The notes: generated by a model not told the origin, from the letters alone. DNA of 64,000 nucleotides from Wuchereria bancrofti (GCA_005281725.1 SSBO01000012.1:2338194-2402193), one strand, 5' to 3'. Positions 13,501 to 27,596 are shown, counted from the stretch's first letter. Program-made: numbers and translations.

Positions 13501-15377
13501 GGTTGATTTAGTCGGACCATTTTTTACATCGAATCGAGCCGGTGGCACATCCAGTGAGCAACGACGTATGTTTTGAAGCAAACTTGAAGCATAAATTGAT
13601 TTTTACTAATTCATGTATTGTATTGCCACTAACGTGATTCACTTTCTTTCTTTAGTAATAAGTGCAAGAGGAACAATGGCTGACAATGAGCGGGAGACTG
13701 AAATGGTTTCGTCGTGTAGAAAATTAATCCCTGAAAACTGTCAACGACAATTGATGACACCGATGATGATGGAAGCACTAAATATTGTTCGTCGTGGGTT
13801 AGCACAGCAACCTCAAAATTTCTGGTACAACTTTGATTCACAACGGAAAGAAATTTTAAAACTTACAGTTTGCAGAGTTTGTCTACTCAAGGTGGGACAA
13901 AGTTTAGATTTTGTGATTAGAGATAAAATAAGCAGTTACCTAATTTTAGTTTTAAATCCTCAGTAAATTTTGATTTCTTGTACCAGAACAAACGAAGGAG
14001 ACTAATGTTTTGTGCGTCATGATTATTTTAGGTCAAATTTGTACACTAATCCTTTCTCAATGGCTATGCCCATGATGATGCCAGTGATGTTCCCGGTAAT
14101 GTTGCCTATGTCAGTCCCGAATAATAACCTTCAGAGTGCCGGAGACAACTTTGCTGTAAGACCTCAGAAAACAATGAATAATTTCGAGGGTATTAACTTC
14201 TCCAATAACAATGCAAGAGCTCGATCAGGCGCACATGCAACAAACAATAAACGTTCCCCGAAGACAGATTATGTGCAGAAAAATAGAGCTAGGTGTTGAT
14301 TTTTTTTTGGATTGGAAATTAATCAGTAGTAATCCTGCAAATCATTGGTTCTGACTGGAAAGTATTATCATTTATTAAACTTTTTCGGTTTTAGTGAGAA
14401 AAAACCTGGTCTCGCTTATAGGTACAGCTTTTGACCGTAAATGCTTTATTTTGGTTCATCTGCTGACATGGTTTCGGTATCTTTTCCTCGTCATTTGAAT
14501 ATTATTATTTCGCTATTTTTGTTCAGATTCCAAAGCAACAATTCGCAACCAGAAAATGAATTGTTCCGCAATGATTTTAGTGCTAGAAATGGATTCGATG
14601 TTGGTCCTAGTGATAAGATTAAACAGATGCCACGAAATTCCTGTGAAAAGGGTAATTTCTAGTATATGTTCAGTTTAAAATTTATCCGTTATGGAAATTG
14701 TAATTCATTGGATAAAAAAACCGCTAAGAATTATTTAGATTTGCAAAGAACTGATAGAATAAAAACAACTCTTTTTGATTAGATTTTTCTCGCTCCTACC
14801 CATAATAAACATTTTATCGAATTTGATCGAAAACTAAAAGTATTCTGATACAGTGTTGCATTATCAATATCTTTTAGCGAATGATGATGATCTCTCATGG
14901 GATCTTCCGCCAAAATATTCAAAGCGCCGTACGTTTCCGAGTAGGTATTTTTCGTAATAGAAATATGACAACTATCTAGTTACTGTACTTGATGTATTTG
15001 ATCATTGGGTTGATTATTTAGCTAATAATTGCAAAATAAGTTGCTTGGTATTTGGATTGTTACTATGTCTCATTGTGGTGGTTTCACTGTATCACACCTT
15101 TGAACTACTTATGATTTTAACTGAACAGTCATTTCTGTGCTGCTGATGATCTGACTTTGATTAGCTAATTTAATGATTATATAGATTCTGACGGTAATGC
15201 GCAGAAAAATCAACTTACAGTCTGGGAAAAGGTTAGTACTTTTTTTTTTCTCACATGAAATATTGCAATGGAATTTTTTTTTTACGTAAAGATAAACAGT
15301 GAACTATTCAGGACGCCGCAGCTGATCGAGATGTTCATAACGAGCAGGGCAATAATCCATCTGGTAGTGGTGTTTAG
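10558..15377 (+). CDS. Tudor-domain protein with Met/Asn-rich C-terminal tail
   Basis: Probably binds methylated protein partners in RNA or small-RNA biology, as Tudor proteins do. Best exon chain: 10558-10855, 11053-11132, 11243-11420, 11524-11676, 11904-11986, 12092-12138, 12244-12462, 12730-12896, 12997-13078, 13222-13296, 13433-13565, 13656-13824, 14032-14292, 14527-14651, 14878-14940, 15185-15231 and 15312-15377, about 750 residues. Tudor-like unit 1 (around residues 60-155) has YLIDKGKQCEVEF; unit 2 (around 390-450) has ALYRAIP, then FLVDYGWFKWV, then LPVAMIHC. The tail (from about 560) is polar, with SMAMPMMMPVMFPVMLP. The exons at 11904-12138 do not join in perfect phase, and the donors at 11667/11676 and 13824 are ambiguous, so one small exon border is wrong. 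I do not recognise a specific ortholog. Confidence 0.75.
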
Positions 15378-15519
15378 ATTTTAGGAATTAAGCGAAACAC
15401 TGTGTTCAGATATGTCTCTAATTGCTGGTGTTCAATATTGATTTGCTATTCTTCGTTGTCATTTACTTCACTGACTTGATACTTGATAGATTTCTTTTAT
15501 TCAGTACACAAATTTGACG

Positions 15520-15525
15520 AATAAA
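15520..15525 (+). other. Poly(A) signal of the Tudor gene
   Basis: AATAAA lies 143 bases after the TAG stop of the Tudor gene. Confidence 0.55.
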
Positions 15526-16466
15526 ATGGGAGTTACTGAAATTATAAAAAAAAAAAAACAGTTTTAATCTATCATGACTAAAGACGATTATCGTTGACAG
15601 GAAATTGAACTAAATAAGTCTTGTTAGTAGTTAGAACAAGAATGAGAGGCTTTGGTTAGCAGGTGTGTCGATTGTGGATTTCTCTACTAATTGTTAAGGA
15701 GTAAAGCAGTTTCAAACCTTTTCTGACCATGTCAGCTGAATGCCAATTACTGATTAATAAGCTTGAAGGTTGGCAAAGTGCGTGCGTTTCTCGGCTATAT
15801 ATTCAAAATGTCTGCTGGATGTTCTGTCATGATTTTTTTTTTGGGGTGTTTTTAGTATTGGTTAGGTTGAAAAATTTCGGTATGCTTTACTCTTCGTCTT
15901 TATAGTTCCTTAGAGGAATTGGGAAAGTCAGACTCAGCGGGATTTTTAGTTGAAGATGTGAAATTTAAAGACTTAATTTTATTAACAGGATAATTATGCA
16001 GTTCAGTTTATCGATACACTTCCGCATCCAACATTACTTACCATCGTGCAAGTTGAGCATGCACATGTCTAGCAAACTACCGTGGACATCTCCCTAAAAG
16101 CCCTTGAAATCCATACTACGATATCCAATTCACGAGAAATGACATAATAAAGGCCACCCCATAAACACCTAATGGATCCAACATAACAAAAGAACCGCAT
16201 TTCAGAAGGTACTACTAGTGTGTTCGCAAAATAAGTTCTGAAAAAAAACGTCGCTAGGCAAGAGCACGTATGGATGATAACACAGTTTGTGATCAATTAA
16301 ATATGAGAAACCATGATTGATGCTTTCATGGCGACTGGCAATGGACAGGAATCTTTGAAATTTTGCATGTTTTCTAGCAAAATTTCATGATATTTCTGAT
16401 TTTGTAATGATGTTTCTTTAACTGTAAGCAAAAATTGATGAATACCAAAAAAAGTTATAATGAATG
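15526..16466. other. Convergent intergenic region
   Basis: It lies between the 3' ends of the Tudor gene (+) and the myosin gene (-). It contains only short unsupported frames and A/T runs. Confidence 0.6.
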
Positions 16467-16472
16467 TTTATT
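16467..16472 (-). other. Poly(A) signal of the myosin gene
   Basis: TTTATT on the plus strand reads AATAAA on the minus strand, about 82 bases past the myosin stop codon. Confidence 0.6.
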
Positions 16473-16553
16473 GTGGGACAAAATGTCACTAATACAGATC
16501 AGAACGAAGAAAAAAATCTGCATATTGAACGAAATAATAGTTCATCTAGGCCA

Positions 16554-19500
16554 CTAAAACTGTGCGCGTGAAGAGGAACGGAGAATAGATGACTGGGAGA
16601 TTTGTACTCCTGGCGAAGCTGTCATACCGCTGCGACTTTTGGCCCGCATTTTAGAAAGAGAATTTTCGGCATGGTCGGCACGCTCTTCTGCATCGTCCAA
16701 CTGATGCTGTATTTGGCGAAACTTTTGTAGATTCACATTTGCTAACTCTTCCTGAAAACTCCAGTCGAAGACACAGAAATTGATACAAGCACAGATTCAA
16801 TGTGCAAGTGTCACAAAGCATTTCAGCATAATTTCTGAAGTCCGTTTTACACGAGGAATTTCAAAATTGGATATTTAGATAAGTCAAAGTATTAAATATT
16901 TGATTTGCACTTACGGCTTCTTCAATTTGCTTCTTTTGTGATTTTAGCTTGTTCTGCAGTTTTTCGATGAGATCTCTCGTTCTTTCGGCATTCTTTCTAT
17001 CTTCATCCACCTATAAATGGTCGAAATGGAAGATGGATAAGTATCATCTTATTGTGTCTCTACAGAAAATAATAAATTAAAGTGCATTGCAAAGTGATGC
17101 GAACAACCTGAAATTGAAGCTCTCGAATGCGTCTTTCATGCTTAGTAAGACTTTTATTTGTCTCCTGATATCGTCGCTGTTCTCCATCAAGTTCGCTTTC
17201 AAGCTCACGAATGCGAGATTCCAGTTTGGCAATGACTTTCTTGCCACCTTTGAGCGCAGCGGCTTCTGCTTCATCCAGGCGTGCCTGAAAATTTATGACT
17301 ATAAAATAGTGTTAATTTCAAGCAACTCCAATTGCTTTCACCATTCTTGTAGTTTTCCGCAAAGTGAAAAAAAAAGCAAAACAAAACTTTAAACGAAAAA
17401 GGTATCAAAAATACCTGCATCTCCTTCAACTGAGATTCCAAAGCCTTTCTTATACGATCATTCTGTAAAGAATTTTCTTGTTCTTGTCGCAATTGTTCAG
17501 CAAGTCGTGCGGCATCGCTACTTGCTGCTTTGTAGCGCTCTTCTGAAGCTTTGTACTCGTTCAAAGTTTCATCCAGATCAGCTTGAATCGCGAGGAGTTC
17601 GGTCTCAAGCTTCTTCTTTACAGAACTCAACGATTCAGCTTGAGCAGATAACTCATTACACTGGATATGTGCTTCATTCGCGTCACGTTCCGATTGTTTA
17701 CGAGTTCGCTCTGCTTGATCCATTGCAACTGACATTTCTTCTTTCTCCGATTGCAGCAAGGTCGCTTTCTTTTCCATATTCAGATACTGTTCACGAATCT
17801 CTTCCCGATTACGTTGTTCGATTTCAACCTGAGAGGAAGTATTCTTTTCCACAAAATCTCGAAAAAAAGAAACGAAAGAAGTTTTTCGTGGAATTACTTT
17901 AATTAAGTAAAATACTAATAAGGAACTCTACAAAGATCTTTCAAGTATACAAACCTGCTGCTGTAGTTCCCTTATTTGATCTTGATAGCGTTTCACGTTT
18001 TTCTGAGCTTCAGCGTTTGCCTGATTTGCGTGGTCTAGTGCAATTTCCAATTCGTTGATATCCGATTCCAATTTTTTCTTCAGCCTCATCAAATCTGCTT
18101 TACTTTTTGTTTCATTTTCAAGTGACGCCTGCAGTTTTGGTTTTACAAATCTGAGTCAAAAAATCAATAAGTTCCTGTAATTTAAACAACAAAACATTTT
18201 AAAAAGAGTGAAAAGTGACAGTCTAAAGTCCGGGATAATTATTGTACAGCTTGAATTTCTTGAACTCTTCCAAATTTTTTATTTCTAACCATTTCTAAAT
18301 TTAATTCTTCAAGTAATGAAGGCACTGGTCACCTGCATAGATTCGATTGCTCTTTGATGATTTTTGCGCGTATTTTCAAATTCTTCTTCCTTTTCTTGGA
18401 TTCTTTTTTCAATCTCAGCTCTTATTTGTGAAACTTCTACCTGAGCCCGAAGTACTTTACTTTCCTCAGCTTCTAGAGCAGCTTCGGCTTCATCTAGGGC
18501 ATGCTGCAACTCATCTTTTTCGACCTCCAATCGACGGATTATCTTCTGCATTTCAAACACGGAACGGCCACCTTCACCCAACTGATCTGTTAGATCTTTA
18601 ATTTCTTGCGCCAACTCCTTGTTCTCACGTCTCAAACCTTCAATCGTTTCCAGAACTTCATCTTGCTCACTTTTCAGCTTGAACAATTCGGTTGACACAT
18701 TCCGAGCTTCTCGTTGTGCATTGTCCACTTCAGCAGCTATGTCATCGGTCTTCCTTTTCCATTCGTCGATTACTTTGTCGAAACCCTTCTGCTTTTTCTC
18801 AAGTTGACTTGCATATGAGTTGGCTCTCTCGACATCCATCTGGAATTATAAATTAAAATATGGATGGAAACTAAGTGAAAAATTAAGCATAGATCCTAAA
18901 TTGAAAACTAAAATTGTGTACACAAAAACATAAAACTTCTAAGGAAACATAAAATTTGGACATTGTTAAAGGAGATTACCTGAGCATCATCAAGATCAGA
19001 AACCAAACGAGACTTCGTCTTTTCCAAGGAGCTGATCTTTGAATTGGCAGCATCCAGTGCCTCCTGAAGTTCATTGATTTTCTGCATTTGTCGTTTCTTT
19101 GACTCCTCTAGTTCATCGCTTTTCAGTAAACCTTCGCTTTCGAAACGTGTTTGCCATTGTTGAATCTCAGCATTTGCGCGACTCAGTTGTTTCATCATCT
19201 CACTTTTGGCTTCAATTTCTTCCTCCATCGATTCGCGAATTTGCTCGATTTCATGCTGATAATTTTTCATTTGTGCTGCCAAATTGTTACGATCACGTGC
19301 TTCTTCATCCAGTGAACGTCGGGCTTCTTCCAGCTGAGATGTCAGTTGAGCTTTTAGTCTCGTCATTGCATTCACCTGCGATTCCGCCTCTTCAATTTGT
19401 TTCCCGAGGTCACTATTTTCACTGTTAAGCCGTGTCTTTAATGTCGTAAATTCCTGAAGCTGTCGATTTTGCTCGTCGCATTTGGTCTGCAATTCAGCAA

Positions 19501-22500
19501 TTTGCATCTCATACTGCTTTGAAAGCTTTTCATTGTTCATTCTTGCTGCTGTTTCGCCATCAATTTGTGCTACAAGGTCTTCCGCATCACGTTGCGCTTG
19601 CATTTTGTCTTTTTCAATTTTAGCTTTCGCTTTCTGAGCCTGTTCAATCTGATCGCCCAATTCCGCAACCGCATCGTTATGTTTCTTACGGATTGCTGCA
19701 AGTTGATTCTCATGATTCATATTAGCTTCTTCTAGATCACGACGAAGTTTTGCTAACTCTGCTTCACGCTTCTTGTTTACTTCAACTTGAGCAGCCGTAG
19801 CACCACCTTGTTCATCCAGACGATCTCCCAGTTCTTCCAGTTCACGCTGCAGGTCTGATTTTGCTCGTTCAGCTTTACTTCGTGATTGTCGCTCATTCTC
19901 CAACTCTTCCTCCAGTTCTGTTATTCGATTTTGTGTTTCGTTGACTTGTTTTTTAAGCTTCCCAACAAGATCCTGCTCTTCTTCCAAGCGTGTTGTAATT
20001 GCTTGAGCCTCACTTTCTTTTTTTTTAAGATTACTTTCAATTTCATGTCTCTGTCTTTCAATTTCTTCCATATTCTCCTGGGCAACCTTCAATTCACCTC
20101 CAATTTTGCGTTTCTGTTTTTCAATTTCGTTTCGCCCTCGCTTTTCTCTTTCCAAATTGTCCTCAAGATCATCCAGGCTTTGTTCTAGCTTACCTTTCAA
20201 TTTATTACTATAATTTCCTTTGTCTTCCTCAACTTGTAGATCTTCCATCAGTTTTCGATTAATTTCTTCTTGATGCTTTTTCTCCTTATTCAGTTTAGCA
20301 ATATTTTCATCCTGCTGCTGCATTTCATCCTGCAACGTCCGAATTTGTTGCTCACGACTCTGCTTATCCGCATCTGTTTTTTGCAAACGAATTTCCAAAT
20401 CTGCGATTGCTTTTTTCAAGTTCTCGACGTCATTTTCGATCTTTTTCTTTGAGCGTGACAAATCAGAGTTACGATCTTCTTGGTCCCCAAGTCGTTCTTC
20501 CAGTTCCTATAATTACACTTGTGAAAATAAGGAATTATTAGGAGGGCCTTTTTTAATTTAAAAGTTTTTTTTTTTTTAATTTATCTATAAGCCAGTTCAG
20601 AAGTCTCTAAAAATAAACTAACATGAATCTGTTTTTCAACATCGGTTTTCAGCGTTGACAGCCTGTTGAGACGATCGTCGACGTCAGATAGTTGTGCCTT
20701 GGCCGCTTCCAGTTCGTTGAAAACATTGTTTCGTTCTTCCAGTAATTTCGTAGAATTGCTTTCCAATTCCTTACGAGCTTTTTCTTCGTTCGCTATGTTT
20801 TCTTCCAGCTCTTTGATTTTTTGATTCATTTTCTCAATTTCTTCACCTTCTTTGCCACATTTAAGCATAGGCTTAATTTTCCCATAAATGAGGAACCAGT
20901 CCCACGTACGAAGCACGCACCAAGCACGTATGTTCCGCTGCAAAACCAACAAACCATGGCGTTGCTGCATGCGTCGTTGGCGATCGGCCAAATTTATAAA
21001 GGAACGAATCCTAGCCTGGAATCCAGTAAGAGCCTCTCCAAGTTTTTGATCCCGAAGATCTTCCAAATGTGCCAAAACACCAGCTTTGAAAAAAACTTTT
21101 GTTTTACCGAGACGGAAATTCTCTTCCGTCAATGCTCCATCATTCACAAGTTTGCTGAGCATCACTTCGGCCGATTTTTTCGGATCGTCTTCACTTTTTG
21201 CTTCTTTAGCAGCAAGAACCGCATAACGCTGTTTAAAATCTGCGTGCAAATTTCGATTTGGGAAACCTTTACGACATATGCGAATACCTTCCAATACACC
21301 GTTGCAAGTAAGCTGGTTTAGAACCAGAGCAGCATCAAGAAGTCCAGAAGTCTTCTTTTCATTCGGGATGATGCAACGGATGAAATGTGGATGCGTCATA
21401 TTCAGCATACTCATTAAACTGTTCAGTGATTCTCGGTACATCATAGAAACTGTCAAAAACGATCCTGATTTACCCTTTTTTTTCCCACCGCCTCCATCTG
21501 AAACATAAAATTGATCATGCGTACAAAAATTTGAGGTAACGGAATTGATAATCCTGAGGAACAGAAATGTTCAGATCATGACAACACATACAGAACATGA
21601 TATCACTTTTATCATCATAAATAGACTTTGGCGTCTTAGAGCAATATGAAACTGGAAGACGCTCGAAACGGACGAAGTGATGGCCGTTAATGTTCCAGTG
21701 ACTCCAGTCACACTATGAAGATGTTATTTAGACGGTGCGATATGCCGTGAGTCTTATTGGGTGAAATCAAGTGTCAGTAAATAAGCTTTATTGATTCATT
21801 TCTCTGTTTGTCATTACAAACTTCTTTTCGGATACTAAGTAGTCACTAAGCAATCATGCGGTCATGGAAAGAAGTGTTGAGCTAAGGAACGAACAAGCAA
21901 TTTCCGTAGCCCTGCCAAAATAATTCTAACCCTCAATTAGTGCCTGTTAATGTATCATTACTCGAATTTAGGATTCCAAGAATTTGAATAAAATATCACA
22001 CATTTCACCTTTTTGTAGAAGTTCTAAAAGTTCAAAAAGTTTTATACAAATGACAGATATAACTCTGAAAGGGTGCGTACCTTTTGCGGCAGCAGCTTCT
22101 TCCTGCGTTGTGTAGTCCTGCCATATTTCCACCAGAAGGTTATTTGCTTTGGATGCTTTCATTGCAGAAACAACAGTGTCGTTAAGCGGGTCTTTGTTTT
22201 TTTCCAGCCAATTCATGACATTGTAACGGACAGTGCCGGCGTAATGCTTCATAGCAAAATGCGCTTCGCTTTGTTTACCTTTTGGTGGCTTCGGTTTTTC
22301 GAAGTTGGGATGCTTGCCAAGATGCGTATCGACGAGTTTTTGAGCTAAAGTCAGGTCAGTAGCTTTCGGTACAATGCATTCTTCATCCAGCATTGAAATG
22401 ATTCCCATTGGTTTTTCTATCAGTTCAATACAGGCTTGTAAATCAAGACCGAAATCGATAAAAGTCCACTGAATTCCTTCGCGTTCATACTCTTCCTGTT

Positions 22501-22648
22501 CCAATACAAACATGTGGTGATTGAAAAACTGTTGTAGCTTTTCATTTACAAAGTTGATCCACAATTGTTCGAATGAGTTAAACTAAAAAAAAATGGAATT
22601 AAAAACAGACCTCGATGTGGAAATTAAATTATGTGTGTTGAAATATCG

Positions 22649-22681
<33 letters not shown>

Positions 22682-25252
22682 GCTTAAATCCATGTAGTGA
22701 TGCTTAAATCCAATTTTAAAAGGAATAACAAATTGTTAAGGAAAAAATCTTCATCAGGACATCAACTGCATACATTTTATCATTCGAACAATTTTCAAGA
22801 ATTTTTGAATAAGATGAGGAATTCAAATTAACTTACATCGAAAATTTCGAATCCAGCAATATCTAGGACTCCAATAAAGTAATCACGTGAGATGCCTTTC
22901 TGATCCAGAGTCTTGTTACATTTGTTGACAAGCCATTTGAAAATTCTAGCATAAACTCCCTTTGCCATTGCACCAACAGCCCAGGTTACCTGATCCACAT
23001 TCTGTCCCTTACTGACCCATTCCGTACCAACTTTGACACGTGGTTTAGTGAGAGCTTTTAGGAATTCCTCTGTGTCAATTCCATACATGGCGGATGCTTT
23101 TTCAGCTTCATCGGTGCCATCCGGTTCTGCTTGCTCCTCACGTGGCCGCTGTTTGAATTTCATACAACCCATGTGCATGATTGCTGCAACTAGACGGTAA
23201 CAGTTCATTTTCTCTTCCGGTGAGAAATTGAGAATATCAAAGGCTTCATCTGTCAGCTGGTGCTCCTCCTTATCATTAACACCATCGATGGTCAATTCAG
23301 CTTGTGCCACAAAGTAGTAATTTTTAAGTGGCTGATCCAACTGGAGATCTTTCTTAAGAGTTGGATTAAATTCGGAAAAGATCTGATAGAAAATATGATA
23401 GCATCGTTCTCCAGGAGCTTGACGAATCACACGAGATTTTTCCAGCAAATCTGAAATGGTCATATGCGCACTATCAAATTTCCGCCTGATGAAACAAATT
23501 CAGAAACTTGCAGTACCGATCATTTGTCCAAACTTAATGTTGGTTTTAAATTGTGAATAATAAAACCATGTGAGCAAACTTACAGTGCTCAATATCACAG
23601 GAAGCAACTTTTCCTTGTCTTGAAAAATGAATGCGAATGAATTTGCCGAATCGCGATGAATTGTTGTTACGTACAGTTTTCGCATTACCAAACGCTTCCA
23701 AAACTGGATTTGTCTGAACGATTTGATCTTCCAGGGTGACTTTTTTCTCGCCTTGATTTTTATTCTGTGATGCACCAACTACCGCAAAATATGCAATCAC
23801 CTGAAAATCGTATGAAGCGAATTCTGTAACTGCTCCGGGTATTTGAAATTTAAAGTTGTTTAAATTTTAGTTAACAAATAAGCAAAGATTAATTTTTGTA
23901 GCTTGGAATAGTGATAATGCGCATAATAACTTCGAAAAGTCTTTCAACCAAGAAGTGCCTTTTCAAATATGATTTTTTTCTGTTCCAGTTTTAGAAAGGA
24001 TAGTATATGTTCTTTCATCCGAACAGTTACGAATAAATTTGATAAATAATCCCAGTTCATACTTAGAATTTCTTGTTCAATGGAAGTGACAATAATGCAA
24101 ATAATTTATGAAATCCTGGTTCTATTCTGGTTTACTAATAATTCTAGCTAGTTACTTTTTTGGTATTTTCCGTTTTACCAGCACCGGATTCACCGGTAAT
24201 TAGCATTGACTGATTCTCATGATCCACAAGCATGTTTCGGTATGCTTCGTCTGATACAGCAAACAAATGTGGTGGCATCTCCGTTCGTCTTTTTCCCATA
24301 TACATTGTCGCAACCGAATCAGTATAAATTGGAAGACGCTTGTAGGGATTGATCACGACACAAAATAAACCAGAATAAGTCTGAAAATTTGATATTCCTA
24401 TCTGATGCTTTAATACAGTTACAGGAAATTCCCAAAGAAACATCTGCTTAAAAATGGATCATTGAATGATTTTTTAGAAGCAATATTATAAGAGGATCTC
24501 TCACGTAGATAAGCATTGAGGAATATCGTGATCGAAGATTATACAGTACAGATGCATCATTTAAAAATGTCAAATTTGACATGTCCTCTGTTTTTTCGAA
24601 TTTTGGCGGATTCATTTCTTGCAGCATATCCTTCTTTATTGTTACCTAAAAAACATTTAATAAAGATTGGTTAGCAACATTCCATATTTAAGCAAATACT
24701 TTCTAAGAACACTAGTACCATTCCTCTACCATCATGAAAACACACCTCATTACCACGAGCAGAAACTACAGTGACATTGTCGCCCTTCGTGCTTGTTATT
24801 TCAGCAGCAATATATCCTTCTTCAGCATCTGGAATCCAGCAATTCTTTTTCGAGTCAAACGGTCGTGACTGTTCCTTTAAACACAAATTATTTTTCCTTA
24901 AGTAAGAAAAAAACAAAAAATGTTTAAGTTCTTGGATTATTTTTTTAACCTATTTCTATTTTTGGAAATATATCCTTTGATCTGCTAATTTCGATTTTTC
25001 AATTGTTACATAAATAAGTGTTCAAACATCAGAGTTTCGCATTATAGCGATGAATAAGCAAATAATCCAAACGTGGGAACAATTATCAGCCGAAATTTAT
25101 TTTAGAAAATGTGTTTGAATTCTTTAGGAAAAAAATTACATATAGTTGAATTGCAGAAAAAATTTTGTACTTACGGCAGCCATCTGCTCGCGAGTCTGTC
25201 GCAGATACTGCCATCCTGGATCTTTCTCATGATCACTTTCGAGTTTGGACAT
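16554..25252 (-). CDS. unc-54: Muscle myosin heavy chain (UNC-54-like), complete
   Basis: Thick-filament motor of muscle. Fifteen exons, all in phase: 25175-25252, 24746-24874, 24505-24645, 24156-24380, 23584-23800, 22837-23450, 22081-22582, 20623-21497, 18980-20506, 18333-18839, 17955-18128, 17415-17828, 17108-17284, 16915-17010 and 16554-16751; about 1957 residues, the usual length. The head has the P-loop GESGAGKT near residues 179-186, switch [10 protein letters not shown], switch [10 protein letters not shown] near 460 and actin-site [12 protein letters not shown]. Loop 2 is Gly/Lys-rich and spans the exon 7/8 join. A continuous heptad coiled coil begins near residue 840 and ends in a short non-helical tailpiece ([11 protein letters not shown]). 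The start [17 protein letters not shown] resembles UNC-54. Assignment to UNC-54 rather than MYO-1/2/3 rests on head, neck and tail similarity and is good but not proven. Confidence 0.95.
22649..22675. repeat. (TA)n microsatellite
   Basis: About 13 TA units lie in the myosin intron between exons 6 and 7 (22583-22836). Confidence 0.9.
22677..22712. repeat. Two-copy 20-bp direct repeat
   Basis: GTGATGCTTAAATCCATGTA is followed directly by a second copy (16 of the 20 bases shown again), next to the TA microsatellite in the same myosin intron. Confidence 0.8.
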
Positions 25253-27590
25253 GCCGAAAAAATATCGTCTGCTTCAAAAAAAAAAAAAATCTCTGCTTTC
25301 AATAAATTTAAGCTTTGTTTTATTTTATCTTTTTCTGCAGAAAAGTGAGACGTCGAATGAAAAAAGCAAAATCGGTACAGAAAACTTAACAAATTTGAAT
25401 CATAATAAAATATTTCTTAACAGATAACTTCTTTATGACAGCATCAAAATAAAATTACAAATACTCGGATCAAAATGTGATTCAAGCAGACGTAATGATA
25501 ACTTTGCATAGCGGTCCTTAGGAATGCCCAGGAAAAGATTTCCTAATGTTATTTTAAAAAAGCCGCTTTGAAAATAAAATTAAGCATAAATAACTTACAT
25601 TTTAAATTTTTGTTATACTCACATTTACATTAAAAATAGTAAAAAACATCAGCATCTAGGAAAGTTTAAAGTTTATTTCGTACAGATTAAGAAGAGTGAT
25701 TTGAGCAAGCCTTGAGCATTCGAATTCAATTATTTAATATTGAGTAAATATGAAGTTATTGTCGGTGATAGCATGAGGAAAAAATTAGTTGTAGATGAGT
25801 ACATCCCATAATGGTGTTTTGTAAACAAAATTACCCAACAACTACTTGATTTTTCAGATCATTAGATCAGATGCTTTACTTCAAGACACATCCTACTTCA
25901 ACCTATTCTGTAAGCTCATTTCCTTCTAAAATACGGCACGATTAAATGTAATAAATGATTTCGTAAAGAAATGAAAGTTTAAATTAATAGCAAATCAATG
26001 CAAGAAAAAAATTTAACTACTTCTAACGTTCGCTACCCAACAGTGAGAAGTTGCAATGATGTGGGATGGATAATAAGGCAACTTTCCATCCTCCTAAACC
26101 AAGCATTTAGGAATGACTGAGCTTCTAGGAAATAATGAATTTTTGAAGGGTTAATGCAATAAAGCATGAAGAGGGAAGGAGGAGTAGTAGGAAGGGTAGG
26201 TTTACAGGATTTAGTGTTAGCTGCACAAAGCTCGAGATGTATGCCTCAGGGTGAAGAAACCTTAAAATAGATGGTTGAAAAGCTCGAGAAAGAGGGTTGC
26301 AATTCACCGCCCTGTACTCACTTGACATCTTCAACAGTTTTTAGCGGCAGTAGGAGTAATAGCTGCAGTAGCAACAACAACAGCAACAGCAGCAGCAGTA
26401 GGAACTGGATAAGCATCATCTCGAGAATTCTTTACAACGTGTATTCATCTAAACCTCCCTAGCTTGCTAGTTAAAATTTGTTAGTAGCAGAGAATGGAGA
26501 ACAAACTGAAGGTTGAAGAAGATGAAAAAGTTGAAGAATACCCTAAAGGTGGAATGGAGGTAGAGAAGAAGGGATAAGAGTTCTCGATATGTTGACATGA
26601 ACAACTGCCACAACATAAACACTCCGATACAGCTTTAAGCTCCTGAATTCAAAAACTAATCGAAATTTTACCAGCATATCTTTCAGATCACGCAAAATCG
26701 AAGGCTTTAACAATAATGCATTACGAACTGAATTCTACATTTAACTTGCATGATACAACATTAAAAAATTGGTACCCTTTGTGTATTAAGAAATAAAATT
26801 CAACTATTATTAAATTCTTTTTCTGTATTCCCAAACAGTGGTGAAAAGTAGGGGAAATTTCTTCCTTCTCTTGTTTCTTTCTCATATGTACATGACTTAT
26901 TATAAAAAATGAAGGATAGAATTTCTTCTTTTTTTAAATAATAATTCTGACATGCTATATCATTTTGTAATTAAAATTTTTGTTTCTTGAAACGTTATGC
27001 TTGTCCAAACTGACCGAATTAGTCCAGTATGTTTTTTAGCACTCGACTTTTTCAACGATGAAAATAATTGTAAAAAACAACATAAAGTACAACTCGCCAT
27101 TCAATAAGCATCTTATTTGATCTCTCAATCTCGCAAATATTAATACAAGAACATTAATTAATGCAAGGTTAGCAGTTATTTAGTTACTTGAACTGACTTA
27201 GGAGCCCGAAAACACAATTCTTTGCAAAATTCATGCATCCATATTATTATATAACTAAATGCACCAGTGATAATAGCATAATCTGCCTTATCACTAGCAC
27301 ATTTTACGGATATCTAACTCTGTTTGTATCCGGAAACGGTAACAACAATCCAATCTTCTCAAGCATCATTTCGCGAACTTCACCTGTCTGCCACCTCTTC
27401 ATAAGCCATGCTCCCTATCAACATCTTTGTTTGTCTGAAATGACATCGGAAATCGGATCTGATCCGTGGTACTGCTAAAACTTCTACTTGTTAAGTGTTT
27501 GGGGGGAATTTGCGTTACAAAATAAACGAGGACTTTCGTGTTCCACTAGTTTAAGTCTGCCGTGAAGACTGTCTAAAATTTGTTTATTAT
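25253..27590. other. Divergent intergenic region upstream of myosin and Kish-B
   Basis: It separates the myosin start (-) from the Kish-B 5' end (+), so it should hold the muscle promoter. On the minus strand a long pyrimidine run ending in GAAGCAG (about 25265-25290) lies 16 bases before the myosin ATG and could be a trans-splice acceptor. I see no coding exon; frames such as 26271-26462 derive from simple repeats. Confidence 0.5.
26352..26400. repeat. CAN-type trinucleotide repeat
   Basis: An imperfect run of AGC/AAC/AGT units (GCAACAACAACAGCAACAGC and neighbours). It lies in intergenic DNA upstream of the myosin gene. Confidence 0.75.
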
Positions 27591-27596
27591 TTGCAG

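Noticed and set aside
17507..21321. Long open frames on the plus strand opposite the myosin gene
   Set aside because: They are mirror frames of the coiled-coil and head exons and carry no independent signal.
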